Source of the DNA: Intrasporangium_A sp039812505 | GTDB taxonomy: Bacteria > Actinomycetota > Actinomycetes > Actinomycetales > Dermatophilaceae | Reading direction: 5' to 3' | Assembly (NCBI RefSeq): GCF_039812505.1 | Contig: NZ_JBDIAQ010000093.1 | Coordinates: forward strand, 1-14,040 | Length of the DNA stretch: 14,040 nucleotides | Shown: positions 1 to 6,353 of the stretch, piece by piece | Layout of the letters: every line of letters starts with the position of its first letter | How positions within the stretch are numbered: position 1 is the first letter of the stretch | Program-made: the position numbers and the translations under genes | Notes under the pieces: generated by a model | Seen by the model: only the letters and a program-made list of their open reading frames with translations | Told to the model about the DNA's origin: nothing | Databases searched by the model: none

Positions 1-156
1 GCGCCAACTTTCCGGCCGTGGTCGGGTTGTGGGTGGTGGGGTGCCCGGGTGGGCGCCAACTTTCCGGCCGTGGTCGGATTGTGGGTGGTGGGGTGCTCGG
101 GTGGGCCCCAGCTTTCCGGCCGTGGTCGGATTGTGGGTGGTGGGACGCCCGGGCGG
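1..156. repeat. Three tandem copies of a 52-bp repeat at the window edge
   Basis: Three head-to-tail copies lie at 1-52, 53-104 and 105-156. Each begins GCGCCAACTTTCCGGCCGTG or a close variant and ends in a (C/T)CGGG(T/C)GG block. Copies 1 and 2 differ at only two positions that I can see, and copy 3 at several more. The period of 52 is not a multiple of three, so the open frames crossing it are unlikely to be coding. The array starts at base 1, so it probably continues to the left. Its function is unknown. It lies beyond the 3' end of the leftward hydrolase gene. Confidence 0.9.
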
Positions 157-182
157 GCGGTCACCCGCCGCGCCGAAGGAGG

Positions 183-258
183 ATGCCGCTCAGCCGGTTC
201 GGTGCCGTCGCCCCGCGGCGAGCGGGGACCGGGGTAGCGGAAGCCGGCTGAGCGGCAT
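183..258. repeat. Long inverted repeat (15-bp perfect arms) downstream of the hydrolase gene
   Basis: The arm ATGCCGCTCAGCCGG at 183-197 is matched exactly by its reverse complement at 244-258. The 46-nt loop between them can fold further, for example CCCCGC with GCGGGG and TCGCC with GGCGA. The element begins 7 nt past the stop codon of the leftward hydrolase gene, so its transcript would end in a strong branched hairpin. There is no T-tract, so it is not a classical intrinsic terminator. It may act as a transcript-end or processing structure, or be a remnant of a mobile repeat. The structure is clear but the role is inferred. Confidence 0.7.
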
Positions 259-265
259 ACCCCCC

Positions 266-1216
266 TCAGGGGCGGGCCGTCCGGGCGGCGACGTCGCCCT
301 CCTTGGCGAGCCAGTCGAAGATGTGTCCGACGGTCCAGTCCGGCGCCTCGAGCTGGGGCATGTGCCCGACGTCCTCGGCGACCTCGAAGCGCCAGAGCGG
401 GTTGAGCGCGGCGATGCGGCGCGCTGCGGCGAGCGGCACGAGCCGGTCCTGCGCGCCGTGCAGCAGCAGCACCGGCACCACCATCCGCTGGGTGAGGTCA
501 CGGATTCGGCGCCCGTGCGCCAGCACGAACAGCAGCGACCGCGTCGCCACGACCAGCTCGGCGTCACCGTCGGGACAGTCCTCGTCGCGCTCCCGGGCCA
601 GCGCGAGGTGCTCCTGCCAGAGCTCGGCCGGGATCCGGTGGGAGTCGACGCAGCTGAGACGCAGGATCGCCTTGGCCTGCTCCTCGGCCGACATGAAGGA
701 GCGCCGCCGGGCCATCACGACGTTGCCGAAGGCGGGTATCGCGTAGCCGGTGAAGATCAGCGCGACCAGCGGGTCCGGGGGAGAGGCGATCCCGAAGGGG
801 AGCGCCGGGTCGACCAGGACCAGCCCGGCGACCAGGTCGGGCCGGGCCTCGGCCACGAGCAGCGAGAGCAGCCCGCCCATGGAGTTGCCCACCAGCACGA
901 CCGGGTGGCCCACGACCGTGTCGACGAACCGCTCGAGCAGCCGCCGGTTCCCCTCGATCGTCGGCGAGGTGCCCACGGCCCGGGTCCGGCCGAACCCGAC
1001 CAGGTCGACCGCGAGGACCCGGCAGGACTGCGCCAGGGCCGGGCCGACCGCGGCCCAGTTGAGCACCGACCCGCCCAGGCCGTGCACGAGCAGCAGGGTC
1101 GGGGCGTCCCCGGGCCCGCCGTAGTCGACGTAGTGCACCGGCCCGTCGAGGTCGACCCACACCCTCTCGAAGGGGGGCCGCATGGATCCGGACTGCTGCA
1201 GCGGGGGCTCGCTCAC
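266..1216 (-). CDS. Alpha/beta hydrolase fold protein
   Basis: A 316-residue protein with a complete alpha/beta-hydrolase core. The oxyanion-hole motif HGLGGS is at residues 45-50 and the nucleophile elbow GNSMGG at 110-115, with Ser112 as the predicted nucleophile. The acid is Asp257 in HGAQDRLVP and the base is His285 in DVGHMPQ. No signal peptide or membrane segment is evident, so it is probably a cytoplasmic esterase, lipase-like enzyme or C-C bond hydrolase. The substrate cannot be read from sequence. The chosen start is GTG at 1216. An AGGAGG runs into that codon with no spacer, which is unusual. The next in-frame ATG (residue 12) has no ribosome site. The gene is divergent from the TetR regulator with 211 bp between them, so the two could share control. 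Length and motifs are normal for the family. Confidence 0.93.
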   Translation of the reverse strand: MSEPPLQQSGSMRPPFERVWVDLDGPVHYVDYGGPGDAPTLLLVHGLGGSVLNWAAVGPALAQSCRVLAVDLVGFGRTRAVGTSPTIEGNRRLLERFVDTVVGHPVVLVGNSMGGLLSLLVAEARPDLVAGLVLVDPALPFGIASPPDPLVALIFTGYAIPAFGNVVMARRRSFMSAEEQAKAILRLSCVDSHRIPAELWQEHLALARERDEDCPDGDAELVVATRSLLFVLAHGRRIRDLTQRMVVPVLLLHGAQDRLVPLAAARRIAALNPLWRFEVAEDVGHMPQLEAPDWTVGHIFDWLAKEGDVAARTARP

Positions 1217-1221
1217 CTCCT
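1216..1221 (-). promoter_or_regulatory. Shine-Dalgarno core abutting the hydrolase GTG start
   Basis: On the minus strand AGGAGG occupies 1221 down to 1216, and its last G is the first base of the GTG start codon. Normal spacing is about 5-9 nt. No start codon of any kind lies at that distance downstream, and an in-frame stop lies a short way upstream of this GTG. The start therefore remains GTG 1216 or, less likely, ATG 1183. Confidence 0.4.
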
Positions 1222-1296
1222 CATTCTGGCTCGCCGCACCGCGGGTGGATCAAGATGGGCCCCAAGCGAACCCACCGGGCCGGCACCCGACCGGCC

Positions 1297-1325
1297 TTGA
1301 CAGGCCGGGCGACGGGCCCGACGAT
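1297..1325 (+). promoter_or_regulatory. Candidate promoter of the tetR-type gene
   Basis: A perfect -35 hexamer TTGACA at 1297-1302 is followed after 17 bp by GACGAT at 1320-1325, a weak -10 match. This would start transcription near 1332, about 95 nt before the regulator's ATG. The -10 is poor, so this is a suggestion only. Confidence 0.35.
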
Positions 1326-1342
1326 GAGGTCCATCCGAGAAC

Positions 1343-1356
1343 TGACGGATGCGTCA
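1343..1356. promoter_or_regulatory. Inverted repeat, candidate TetR autoregulatory operator
   Basis: TGACG at 1343-1347 is mirrored by CGTCA at 1352-1356 around a 4-nt spacer. It lies just downstream of the candidate promoter and 71 bp before the TetR start. Similar TGAC...GTCA arms recur in the cluster upstream of the acyl-CoA dehydrogenase operon (2132-2211). That recurrence is the reason to suspect one protein binds both places. The different spacer lengths (2, 4 and 5 nt) weaken the argument. Confidence 0.45.
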
Positions 1357-1427
1357 ACCATGGAACAGATGCTCAGCGCCGAGAGGAGACTGGCTGTCGC
1401 GGGCGGGTGGCGGTCAGGTGAAGGGAC

Positions 1428-2042
1428 ATGGCACGACCAAGCGTCGAGGTGGAGCGCCGCGAACAGATCCTGCGCGCCGCCTGCGAGGTGATCCGGGACA
1501 AGGGGATCAACGCCTTGCGTGTCACCGACGTCGCCGAGCGGGCGGGGATCAGCACGGGCTCGGTGCACTACTACTTCGAGACCAAGCGCGCCCTGACGCA
1601 CGCGGCCTTCGAGTGGAACTTCGACAGGTCGCTCGCTCGCCGGCAGCGGATCCTGACCCGCCGGGCGAGCCCGCGCGAACGGCTGCGGGCCTTCGTCGAC
1701 TCCTACCTGCCCCGGGACGAGGAGACCACCGCGGCCTGGCAGGTGTGGGCCGAGACCTGGGTCGAGGCGCTGCACGACCCCGACCTGCGTGCCCTCAACG
1801 AGCGGGTGTACGGCCAGTGGCGCTCGATGATCACCGGGATCATCCGCGACGGCCAGGCCGAGGGCAGCATCGTCGAGCAGGACCCGGTGCTGCTGGCCAA
1901 CCTGGTCGTCGGCCTGGTCGACGGGCTCTCGATGCAGGCGCTCGTCGGCACCCGGCACATGACGTGGGCCCGGATGCACGCCGTGTGCGAGCACCTGATC
2001 GACTCGATCTCGACCTCCTCCCCGCGGCGGGTCAGCTCTTGA
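1428..2042 (+). CDS. TetR/AcrR-family transcriptional regulator, BetI-like
   Basis: A 204-residue protein of normal TetR length. The N-terminal helix-turn-helix spans about residues 31-52, with the typical pattern VAERAGISTGSVHYYF. The C-terminal half (from about residue 70) resembles the BetI-type ligand domain: a WQVWAETWVEAL stretch near residue 105 and a LVVGLVDGLSMQAL helix near residue 165. It probably binds DNA as a dimer and is released by a small ligand, perhaps an acyl-CoA or another pathway intermediate (inference). The ATG start has AAGGG at 1421-1425, a plausible ribosome site. It lies between a divergent hydrolase and a co-directional acyl-CoA operon that begins 215 bp downstream, so it is the obvious local regulator of that operon and of itself. 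The ligand is unknown. Confidence 0.93.
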   Translation: MARPSVEVERREQILRAACEVIRDKGINALRVTDVAERAGISTGSVHYYFETKRALTHAAFEWNFDRSLARRQRILTRRASPRERLRAFVDSYLPRDEETTAAWQVWAETWVEALHDPDLRALNERVYGQWRSMITGIIRDGQAEGSIVEQDPVLLANLVVGLVDGLSMQALVGTRHMTWARMHAVCEHLIDSISTSSPRRVSS

Positions 2043-2131
2043 CCCCGCGCGCCGGTCGCGGTCGGATGGGCGGGGAACGCCGAGGCTTGACACGCGGCAC
2101 CGCGCTGCCTCATCCTTGGACAGAGGATAAC

Positions 2132-2211
2132 TGACTCGTCAATCAACATTGACTGTACGTCAGAATTGACTGTACGTCAGACACGCTGTACGTCAGAGAC
2201 CGAACGTCAGA
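2132..2211. promoter_or_regulatory. Cluster of TGAC/GTCA half-sites upstream of the acyl-CoA operon
   Basis: This 80-bp stretch contains TGACTCGTCA at 2132-2141. It is followed by two perfect adjacent copies of the 17-mer ATTGACTGTACGTCAGA (2148-2164 and 2165-2181), then two partial copies ending in ACGTCAGA at 2190-2197 and 2204-2211. The spacing between the ACGTCAGA cores is 17, 16 and 14 bp. Each full copy contains TGAC and GTCA arms around TGTAC. The cluster ends 46 bp before the acyl-CoA dehydrogenase ATG, so it most likely contains the operon promoter and repeated operators. The copies also include TTGAC, a -35-like element. TetR binding is inferred from adjacency. Confidence 0.65.
2148..2181. 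repeat. Perfect tandem duplication of a 17-bp motif
   Basis: ATTGACTGTACGTCAGA occurs twice with no gap. Degenerate third and fourth copies follow to 2211. Intergenic direct repeats at near-helical spacing usually mark protein-binding arrays. Confidence 0.9.
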
Positions 2212-2257
2212 CACCGTCCATCAACCACTGCCCATCACCCCTGGCAAGGAGCCCCGT

Positions 2258-3436
2258 ATGTCCCGACCCGTCACCGATGGCATCGACCTGACCGACGTGC
2301 AGCAGGAGTTCGTCGCACTGGCAAGGGAGTTCGCCGCCAAGGAGATCCGGCCTCGATCCCGCGAGATCGACGAGGCGGACACGGTGGCCCCCATGGACCT
2401 CTGGGAGAAGGCGGCCGAGGTCGGTCTCACCTCCTACATGCTGCCCACCGAGTACGGCGGCGGCGGGATCACCGACCTCGTGACCCAGTGCCTCGTGCAG
2501 CAGGAGCTGTGCTACGGCGACATCAGCATCGCCAACTTCCTCACCTCGAGCGCCTTCTTCTCCGAGCCGATCCTGCACCTCGGCAACGAGGAGCAGAAGC
2601 AGCGGTACATCTCCATGCTCACCGACGGCGTGCCGCCCGTGACCAGCGTCGCGGTGACCGAGCCCGGGGTCGGCTCCGACTCCGCCAGCCTGCAGACCCG
2701 GGCGGTCCGCGACGGCGACCACTACGTGCTCAACGGGCAGAAGACCTGGATCTCCAACGCCCCCCTGTCGCGGTACTTCGTCGTCTTCGCGACCATCGAC
2801 CCGACGCTGCGCTCGCGCGGTGTCACGGCCTTCCTGGTCGAGCGCGACCGTGAGGGCCTGGCCGTCGGGGCCCCGATGAAGAAGTACGGGCAGCGCGGCA
2901 CGCTCAACGCCGAGGTCTTCCTCGAGAACGTCCGGGTCCCCGTCGAGAACCGCCTCGGCGCCGAGGGGCAGGCCTTCTACGGGCTGATGGGCACCTTCGA
3001 CGCCTCCCGGATCCTCATCGGGGCCGGTGCCACCGGCCTGGCCCGGGCCGCCCTCGACGCGACCATCGCGTACGCGCACGAGCGCACCCAGTTCGGCAAG
3101 CCGATCATCGAGCACCAGGCCGTCGCCTTCCGGATCGCCGACATGGCGGCCCGCACCGACGTGGCGCACCTCGTGACGATGCGGGCGGCCCGGCTCTTCG
3201 ACGCCGGCAAGAGCACCCCGGACATCTCGGCCATCGCCAAGCTGACCGCCTCGGAGAACACCACCTGGGTCTGCGACGCGGCCCTGATGACCCACGGCGG
3301 GTGGGGCTACTCCCGCGAGTACTTCCCCGAGAAGTGGCTGCGCGACGCCAAGCTCGAGGAGATCGAGGAGGGCACGTCCGACATCCAGCGCCTGATCATC
3401 TCCCGGGCCGTCAGCAAGCCGACGGTGGGTCGATGA
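2258..3436 (+). CDS. Acyl-CoA dehydrogenase (MCAD-type active site)
   Basis: A 392-residue FAD enzyme that introduces an alpha,beta double bond into an acyl-CoA and passes electrons to ETF. The first family signature, AVTEPGVGSD, is at residues 132-141. The GGWGY flavin/interface motif is near residue 350, preceded by MTH rather than the usual Gln-x-x. The predicted catalytic base is Glu371 in IEEGTSDIQ, the position used by medium- and short-chain enzymes. At the alternative LCAD/IVD base position (DASRI, near residue 250) there is no Glu, which agrees with this. AAGGAG at 2246-2251, 6 nt before the ATG, fixes the start. It is the first gene of the operon, and its stop overlaps the next start (ATGA at 3433-3436). 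Chain length and branching of the substrate cannot be assigned. Confidence 0.95.
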   Translation: MSRPVTDGIDLTDVQQEFVALAREFAAKEIRPRSREIDEADTVAPMDLWEKAAEVGLTSYMLPTEYGGGGITDLVTQCLVQQELCYGDISIANFLTSSAFFSEPILHLGNEEQKQRYISMLTDGVPPVTSVAVTEPGVGSDSASLQTRAVRDGDHYVLNGQKTWISNAPLSRYFVVFATIDPTLRSRGVTAFLVERDREGLAVGAPMKKYGQRGTLNAEVFLENVRVPVENRLGAEGQAFYGLMGTFDASRILIGAGATGLARAALDATIAYAHERTQFGKPIIEHQAVAFRIADMAARTDVAHLVTMRAARLFDAGKSTPDISAIAKLTASENTTWVCDAALMTHGGWGYSREYFPEKWLRDAKLEEIEEGTSDIQRLIISRAVSKPTVGR

Positions 3437-5541
3437 GCGCCGACCTGCGCGTCTTCTCCGACCCCAGGTCCGTCGCCGTCGTAGGCGCCTCCGCCGACAC
3501 CGCCAAGTGGGGCTACTGGATCGCCCGCGGGGCGCTGCGCGGCGCCCACCGGCGACAGGTCCATCTCGTCAACGCCAAGGGGGCGGTGATCGAGGGAACG
3601 CCGTCGGTGCGCAGCCTGGGCGACCTCGACACGGCTCCCGAGCTCGTGGTCCTCTGCGCGCCCGCCCACACCGTTCCCGCGGTCGTCGACGAGGCACTGG
3701 CCATGGGGGCGAAGGGCTTCCTCGGCATCACCGCCCACATCGACGCGGCCAACGGGCAGCCGGGCCTCGAGCAGGAGCTCGCGGCCAGGATCCGCGCGGC
3801 CGGAGCTCGGATCGTCGGCCCGAACTGCCTCGGCATCTACGACGCCGCGGCCGAGCTGGACCTAGTCTGGGGCAGCTTCACCCCCGGGGAGGTCGCCATC
3901 GTCTCCCAGTCGGGGCAGCTCGGCCTCGAGCTGTCCGGTCTGGCCGCACACGCCGGCCTGGGCATCTCGCGGTTCGTGTCCATCGGCAACCAGGTCGACG
4001 TCACGGCGCGCGACCTGCTCGAGGACCTCACCCACCACGAGTCGACCCGGGTCGTGGTCCTGTATCTCGAGAGCTTCGCCGAGGGACGCGAGCTCGTGTC
4101 GGTCCTCGCGCGGCTGCGCGAGGCGGGCAAGCCGGTCATCGTCCTGACGGTCGGCGCGAGCGACGCCAGCCGCTCTGCGGCCAAGTCCCACACAGGGGCG
4201 ATGACCGCGTCGACCGACGTCGTGGCGGCGGCCTGCGCCGCAGCCGGGGCCGTGCTCGTCCAGACGCCCGTCCAGGCCGTCGACCTGGCCCACCTGCTGC
4301 TGGGCAGCCCACTGCCGCAGGGCCGCCGGGTGGCCATCGTCAGCGACAGCGGCGGGCAGGGCGCCCTGGCGGCGGACACCATGGCCCGGGACGGGCTGCT
4401 GGTCCCGCAGTTCACGTCGGGCACCGCCGGCCGTCTGGCCGAGCTGCTGCCGGCGGGCGCCGGCGTCGGCAACCCGGTCGACCTGGCCGGTGCCGGCGAG
4501 CAGGACCTGACCACCTACGCACGGGTCGTCGACACGATCCTGGGCAGCGGCGAGGCCGACACGGTCGTGCTGTCGGGCTACTTCGGCTGCTACGGGGCGG
4601 ACACGCCCTCCCTGCTCGACCGGGAGCTCTCGGTCATCACGAACCTGGCGGACTCCGTTCAGGCCCACGGCCGCCCGGTCGTGGTGCACAGCATGAGCCA
4701 CGACTCGGACGCGGTCCGGCACATGCGCGCCCGGGCCGTCCCGACCCTGCACACCATCGACGCGGCGTCCCGGTCGATCGCGCTCGCGGCGACGCTCGCC
4801 GCCCGCGACGGCCGGCAGGCGGGCGTCGTCGCCCCCGGTGGCGCCCGGGCGGGTGAGACGGCGGGCTACCTCGACGCCCGAGCCAGGCTCACGGCATACG
4901 GCGTCAGCTACCCGCAGGCCCGTGAGGCGACCTCACCCGAGCAGGCCCTCGAAGTCGCCCGCGAGCTGCGGACCCCCTTGGTGCTCAAGGCCGGACACCT
5001 CGAGCACAAGACCGAGGTCGACGGCGTCAGGATCGGGATCCCGACCCCCGAGCAGGCCCGGGACGCCTACGTCGAGATGTCCGAGCGACTCGGCGCCGGG
5101 GAGTACGTCCTCGAGGAGATGGACACCCGCGAGGGCACCGTCGAGCTGATCGTCGGCTCGCGACGGGACAGCTCGTTCGGGCCCGTCGTCGTCGTCGGGC
5201 TCGGTGGCATCCATGCCGAGCTCTACCGCGACGTGGCGCTCGCGCTCGCTCCGGTCAGCGCCGAGGCTGCCCTGCGGATGATCACCTCGCTGCGCGCGCT
5301 CCCCCTCCTCCAGGGCTTCCGGGGGCGGCCGGTGGTCGACATCGAGTCGGCGGCCTCGGTGGTTGCGGCCGTGTCGCGGCTGATCGCCGAGCAGCCGGAC
5401 GTCGCCGAGTGCGAGATCAACCCGCTGCGCGTCGGCCCCACCGGTGCCGTTGCGGTGGACGCCCTCCTGGTGGCCGCCCCCCGGCCGCCGGCCGAACCGA
5501 CCGATACCGAGCTGGACCGAGTCAAGGAAGAGACACGATGA
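3433..5541 (+). CDS. NDP-forming acyl-CoA synthetase (acetate-CoA ligase family, fused alpha-beta)
   Basis: A 702-residue protein that would form an acyl-CoA from acid, CoA and ATP (giving ADP and phosphate), or make ATP in the reverse direction. Domain order is the N-terminal CoA-binding Rossmann domain (about 1-130, with VAVVGAS near the start and GPNCLGI near 130), succinyl-CoA-ligase-like domains (about 145-450), and a C-terminal ATP-grasp domain (about 480-690). His253 in KSHTGAM is the predicted phosphohistidine. His525 in LEHKTEVDGV matches the second, ATP-grasp-side histidine. The VGLGGIHAE and EINPLRV motifs complete the nucleotide site. The open frame continues upstream, but ATG 3433 overlaps the preceding stop by 4 nt and begins the family-typical MSADLRVFSDPRSVAVVGAS, so it is the natural start. 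The acid substrate is unknown. Confidence 0.93.
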   Translation: MSADLRVFSDPRSVAVVGASADTAKWGYWIARGALRGAHRRQVHLVNAKGAVIEGTPSVRSLGDLDTAPELVVLCAPAHTVPAVVDEALAMGAKGFLGITAHIDAANGQPGLEQELAARIRAAGARIVGPNCLGIYDAAAELDLVWGSFTPGEVAIVSQSGQLGLELSGLAAHAGLGISRFVSIGNQVDVTARDLLEDLTHHESTRVVVLYLESFAEGRELVSVLARLREAGKPVIVLTVGASDASRSAAKSHTGAMTASTDVVAAACAAAGAVLVQTPVQAVDLAHLLLGSPLPQGRRVAIVSDSGGQGALAADTMARDGLLVPQFTSGTAGRLAELLPAGAGVGNPVDLAGAGEQDLTTYARVVDTILGSGEADTVVLSGYFGCYGADTPSLLDRELSVITNLADSVQAHGRPVVVHSMSHDSDAVRHMRARAVPTLHTIDAASRSIALAATLAARDGRQAGVVAPGGARAGETAGYLDARARLTAYGVSYPQAREATSPEQALEVARELRTPLVLKAGHLEHKTEVDGVRIGIPTPEQARDAYVEMSERLGAGEYVLEEMDTREGTVELIVGSRRDSSFGPVVVVGLGGIHAELYRDVALALAPVSAEAALRMITSLRALPLLQGFRGRPVVDIESAASVVAAVSRLIAEQPDVAECEINPLRVGPTGAVAVDALLVAAPRPPAEPTDTELDRVKEETR

Positions 5542-6353
5542 TCGAGAAGTCACCGCTGCAGGAGTTCGCGGGGCAGACCGCGCTGGTCACCGGAGGCGGG
5601 TCCGGCATCGGCCGGGCCATCGCCGTCCGGTACGCCGCCGGCGGCGGCAACGTCGTCGTCCTCGGGCGCCGGATCGAGCCGCTGCAGGAGACCGCCCGGC
5701 TCGCTCAGGAGCTGGGGGTCCGGACCGACGTCGTCACGTGCGACGTGCGCGACGCCGCCGCCGTGACGGCGGCCGTCGACGGGGTGGTCGCGAAGTTCGG
5801 CGCCATCGACGCGCTGGTCAACAACGCCGCCGGCAACTTCATCTGCGCCGCCGAGGACCTGTCGCCCAACGGCTGGAAGGCCGTGGTCGACATCGTCCTG
5901 AACGGCACGTTCTACGGCACCCGCGCCGCCGGGCGGCACATGCTCGCCGCCGGCCGCGGGGCGATCCTCAGCGTCATCGCCAGCTATGCGTGGACCGGCC
6001 ACCCCGGCACGGTGCACAGCGCAGCCGCCAAGGGCGGCGTGCTCGCGATGACCCGCACCCTCGCGGCCGAGTGGGGCTCGCGCGGCGTCCGGGTCAACTG
6101 CGTCTCGCCCGGCCCGACCGAGACCGAGGGCGCCGGTGCGGCGCTCTGGCCGACCGACGAGGACCGCGCCCGGGTGCTCGCGAGCGTCCCGGCCGCGCGC
6201 TTCACCACCCCCGAGGAGGTCGCGGAGTCCGCGGTGTTCCTGCTGGACCCGCGCCGGGCGGCATACATCACCGGCGACGTCCTGTCGGTGGACGGCGGGC
6301 AGTGGCTCGGCAAGGCCGTCTACTCGGACAGCGCGGCAGGTGAGCGGAAGTGA
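5538..6353 (+). CDS. SDR-family oxidoreductase, 2,4-dienoyl-CoA-reductase-like
   Basis: A 271-residue classical-length short-chain dehydrogenase/reductase. The cofactor motif TGGGSGIG is at residues 18-25 and NNAAGNF at 95-101. The usual YxxxK is replaced: the lysine is K165 in HSAAAK, and the tyrosine position is Ser161. This VHxxxAK arrangement with NNAAGNF is the pattern of 2,4-dienoyl-CoA reductases (DECR/FadH-type SDRs), not of 3-oxoacyl reductases. It would reduce an unsaturated acyl-CoA with NAD(P)H. GRR after the second beta strand suggests NADP preference (inference). ATG 5538 overlaps the preceding stop by 4 nt and has AAGGA at 5524-5528. A dienoyl-CoA-reductase-like enzyme beside an acyl-CoA dehydrogenase fits unsaturated or branched acyl-CoA turnover. 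Confidence 0.9.
   Translation: MIEKSPLQEFAGQTALVTGGGSGIGRAIAVRYAAGGGNVVVLGRRIEPLQETARLAQELGVRTDVVTCDVRDAAAVTAAVDGVVAKFGAIDALVNNAAGNFICAAEDLSPNGWKAVVDIVLNGTFYGTRAAGRHMLAAGRGAILSVIASYAWTGHPGTVHSAAAKGGVLAMTRTLAAEWGSRGVRVNCVSPGPTETEGAGAALWPTDEDRARVLASVPAARFTTPEEVAESAVFLLDPRRAAYITGDVLSVDGGQWLGKAVYSDSAAGERK

Noticed and set aside
1..156. CRISPR array
   Set aside because: The units are directly adjacent with no unique spacers, and no cas genes are present.
29..1300. Long plus-strand open frame over the repeats and the hydrolase gene
   Set aside because: It is antisense to a hydrolase with a complete catalytic triad, starts in a 52-bp repeat array, and its product is low-complexity with no recognisable domain.
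2207..3295. Minus-strand open frame opposite the acyl-CoA dehydrogenase
   Set aside because: Antisense to a gene with clear ACAD motifs, and its product is low-complexity without a domain.
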